A stretch of DNA of 9,000 bases, taken from NCBI GenBank assembly GCA_027357125.1, contig DAHVVW010000059.1, forward strand, positions 1 through 9,000, written 5' to 3'. The translations under genes were made by a program, and so were the position numbers. Positions 7,298-9,000 of this stretch are shown here, in pieces. Under the pieces are notes generated by a model. It saw only the letters and a program-made list of their open reading frames with translations, was not told the DNA's origin and ran no database searches. Each line of letters opens with the position of its first letter. Within the stretch, counting starts at the first letter, position 1. The DNA comes from Clostridiales bacterium (GTDB lineage: Bacteria > Bacillota > Desulfitobacteriia > Desulfitobacteriales > Desulfitobacteriaceae).

Positions 7298-7302
7298 TCC
7301 TT

Positions 7303-8613
7303 TCACTCCCCTGCAGGCGGTAGCCGTCTTTTGAATTCTTTTGGCATTACACCTTCGCTCCGTTTAAAGACTTTACTAAAATGCCCAGGATCATTATAAC
7401 CCAAATTCTTGGCTATCTTGGCTACATTGTCATCCGAATGTCTCAGCAAACGCTTCGCCTCTTCCATGCGTGCTTTGGTCACACTTTCCATGACTGTAAA
7501 CCCTACTTCTTTCTTAAATATATGGCTTAGATGATAAGGGCTTAAATACACATGGGCCGCTATTTCTTCTAAGCTTAATGGCCGCTGGAAATTCTGCCAA
7601 ATGTAATTCAGGACTTCCGTAATGATCTCTGTATTTTTCCCTCTTGTTTTGCGGTAAATCTTGGTGCTGTACTCCTCCGCTGCCTGGCATATCCAGTAAC
7701 ATAGGTCTTCCAGCGATTCACTCCGGCTTACTTCTTCCATATATTTCGCATTTAAAGCTAAAACCTTATTTTCTTCTATCTCATCTTCTACTGCCGTCCG
7801 GGATAAAAGAGCCAGCAGTTCCCATATCTTAACCCTGAACATCTGCAGACGGCTGCCATAACGATCGAGCATGTCTGCCACTATTTTGTGCAGCAGTTCT
7901 AACATGCCTGACCGGTCCCCAATCTTCATTCTGAGCAAAAGTTCTTTCTCGATATTCAGATCTGCCTTGCTTGGGGCTGCATCTTTTTTGACCTCCTTCA
8001 AGGTCTGTTCCAGCATCTTGCGCTTGAAGATTTCTGCTCCCAGCCTCGCCTGCTGCTCGGCCATCTCCCGCCGTTGTTCTAAAACAACCATCCCCATCTT
8101 CATCAAATGGTTGGCCATCATAAATAATAAATATGCAGTAGCTTCCACTTTTTCCGCAGAAATGACCTGCAGTTCTTTACCCTTTTGCACAAGGGTTTCA
8201 ATCTCTCCTACCTCTTGATTCATCTCGGAGACTTCAATCCAGAAGAACTCTTCCGGTTCCCACATTAACACTTGACCGGAGATGATCGCCCCGATATACT
8301 TCCCTGAAATCACCAACGGTGCGGCCCAGGCTATTAAACCGGCATGGCAGCGAAAAATATACGGTTCACCAAACTTGGCCGCTTCCCGTCCGGCCCGCAT
8401 ATAGGAGCCCCGACATTTATCATAGCCTCCTGCCGTTCGCTTAATGGTTCGGCAAAAGGTGCATTCTTCCTGAACTCCCAGCGGTTCTAATAATTCCTCC
8501 CCCAGTGTATTCACAATCACGGATCGTAAACCTGTCGCTTTCGTCAGACTGTCCAGGATATGCCGCATCACACTATGATCAAGAATCTCTTCTATCTCCA
8601 TTCCCGCTTCCAT
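7303..8613 (-). CDS. PocR-domain AraC-family transcriptional regulator
   Basis: The protein has 436 residues. The N-terminal PocR ligand-binding domain (about 8-175) contains conserved cysteines C51, C54 (ECTFC), C67 (DKCRGSY) and C89 (FRCHAGL), and the AAPLVISGKYIGAIISGQV block (97-115). A charged, probably coiled-coil segment follows (about 176-230). A helical linker with AraC-partner features (about 230-320) leads to a C-terminal AraC DNA-binding domain with two helix-turn-helix units (about 328-432), including LSPYHLSHIFKKEVG and GYNDPGHFSKVFKR. PocR domains are thought to sense small organic ligands, as in propanediol regulation. Here the ligand may be the methyl donor. The likely target is the divergent region at 4471-4763. 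The ATG at 8613 has a run of seven G as its ribosome site, seven bases away. It lies 49 bp after cobW and abuts the second corrinoid gene. Confidence 0.94.
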   Translation of the reverse strand: MEAGMEIEEILDHSVMRHILDSLTKATGLRSVIVNTLGEELLEPLGVQEECTFCRTIKRTAGGYDKCRGSYMRAGREAAKFGEPYIFRCHAGLIAWAAPLVISGKYIGAIISGQVLMWEPEEFFWIEVSEMNQEVGEIETLVQKGKELQVISAEKVEATAYLLFMMANHLMKMGMVVLEQRREMAEQQARLGAEIFKRKMLEQTLKEVKKDAAPSKADLNIEKELLLRMKIGDRSGMLELLHKIVADMLDRYGSRLQMFRVKIWELLALLSRTAVEDEIEENKVLALNAKYMEEVSRSESLEDLCYWICQAAEEYSTKIYRKTRGKNTEIITEVLNYIWQNFQRPLSLEEIAAHVYLSPYHLSHIFKKEVGFTVMESVTKARMEEAKRLLRHSDDNVAKIAKNLGYNDPGHFSKVFKRSEGVMPKEFKRRLPPAGE

Positions 8614-8662
8614 CGGCTTGCCCCCCCGTGATGAAAATCTCCAGGTAACTTAATCTTTCAAG

Positions 8663-9000
8663 CTATTCACGCAAACAAGAAAAGAACTCTTTACGCAGCA
8701 TTTCCTCATTGAGTTGAGAGCCAAGAAAAATGACACTGGGAATTCCTTCACTGATATCTTGAATATCCACCTGTCCGGGCACATAATTGATCAGGACATA
8801 GCCTGCCCTGTGGGCTACAATACCCTTTGCCCGCAGAACATTACCGTATTTCTTTTCCTCCAGGGAATTTAAAAATTGCAATATCTTAGTACGGTCAAAA
8901 AGCTCCGATTCAATCTTAACTTCAAAAGTTTCAAATTCCATATGCTCATGATGGTGAGCAAAAATCGAAAATAGTTTCTTTTGCGTTTTCTCGTTTAGTT
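8663..9000 (-). CDS. CobW/COG0523 GTPase, C-terminal part (same gene as 1..669 across the junction)
   Basis: The frame is open from the right edge of the window to a TAG at 8663-8665. Its first part, within the 77-bp repeat, encodes the same residues as the gene at 1-669, including the HHHEH stretch. Downstream of the repeat come 86 further residues with the look of a CobW C-terminal domain, for example AKGIVAHRAGYVLINYVPG. An ATG at 8941 lies inside this frame but should not be taken as a gene start, because the frame is open upstream of it and it has no good ribosome binding site. The regulator gene starts 49 bp beyond the stop on the same strand, so CobW and the regulator are probably cotranscribed. 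Joined to 1-669 the protein is complete. On its own this segment would be a 5'-truncated fragment. Confidence 0.9.
   Translation of the reverse strand, partial: LNEKTQKKLFSIFAHHHEHMEFETFEVKIESELFDRTKILQFLNSLEEKKYGNVLRAKGIVAHRAGYVLINYVPGQVDIQDISEGIPSVIFLGSQLNEEMLRKEFFSCLRE
8924..9000. repeat. Terminal direct repeat, right copy (identical to 1-77)
   Basis: This is the second copy of the 77-base terminal repeat. Reading the minus strand through it joins the N-terminal cobW segment to its C-terminal domain without a frameshift or stop. A 77-base overlap also equals a commonly used largest k-mer of short-read assemblers, so the repeat may simply mark a circular contig. Confidence 0.97.

Noticed and set aside
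7298..7306. GTG start at 7306 for the second corrinoid protein
   Set aside because: The purine run abuts the GTG with no spacing, whereas the ATG at 7297 has GGGGAG at eight bases.
8663..8941. A separate 92-residue gene starting at ATG 8941
   Set aside because: The frame is open upstream through the terminal repeat and joins cobW; the sequence is the CobW C-terminal domain.

Overview
The window is a compact gene cassette for corrinoid-dependent methyl transfer. It most resembles an anaerobic Firmicute, such as the Desulfitobacterium/Desulfosporosinus/Dehalobacter group or an acetogen. The reasons are purine-rich Shine-Dalgarno sites before most genes, the methyltransferase/corrinoid-protein/reductive-activator combination, and a PocR-AraC type regulator. 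The genus is inference. There are eight genes and almost no unused space. None looks like a replication, partition, transposase, integrase or phage gene.

The most striking fact is that bases 1-77 and 8924-9000 are identical, and a single cobW-type GTPase gene runs through the repeat. Its N-terminal 223 codons are at 669..1 and its last 86 codons plus stop are at 8923..8663, both on the minus strand. Together they give a continuous, normal-length protein of 309 residues. The sequence therefore has a period of 8,923 bp. It is either a circular molecule (or circular contig with an assembly overlap) or one unit of a perfect tandem amplification. It is not two unrelated ends.

Layout, minus strand unless noted. 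From a divergent control region (4471-4763) the leftward genes are: a ten-helix membrane protein built from five repeated units (3556-4470); a pterin-binding, tetrahydrofolate-type methyltransferase (2738-3517); a MtaA/uroporphyrinogen-decarboxylase-type methyltransferase (1581-2681); a corrinoid protein (780-1412); and the CobW GTPase (669..1, then 8923..8663). These are followed by a PocR-AraC regulator (7303-8613) and a second corrinoid protein (6635-7297). Rightward from the same control region is one gene, a 2Fe-2S/ASKHA reductive activator of corrinoid proteins (4764-6611, plus strand). It ends 23 bp from the second corrinoid gene, tail to tail. If the ends are joined, the whole unit has one divergent promoter region, one convergent end and seven co-oriented genes.

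Inferred working: the MtaA-like enzyme demethylates an unknown methyl donor and passes the methyl group to Co(I) of the first corrinoid protein. The pterin-type methyltransferase moves it to tetrahydrofolate, feeding the Wood-Ljungdahl pathway. The activator re-reduces Co(II) corrinoid that has been oxidised by accident. CobW may deliver a metal, the membrane protein may handle substrate or product, and the PocR regulator may sense substrate. The set resembles MtvABC-type O-demethylase systems and the published mec cassette for anaerobic dichloromethane use, but the substrate cannot be read from this sequence.
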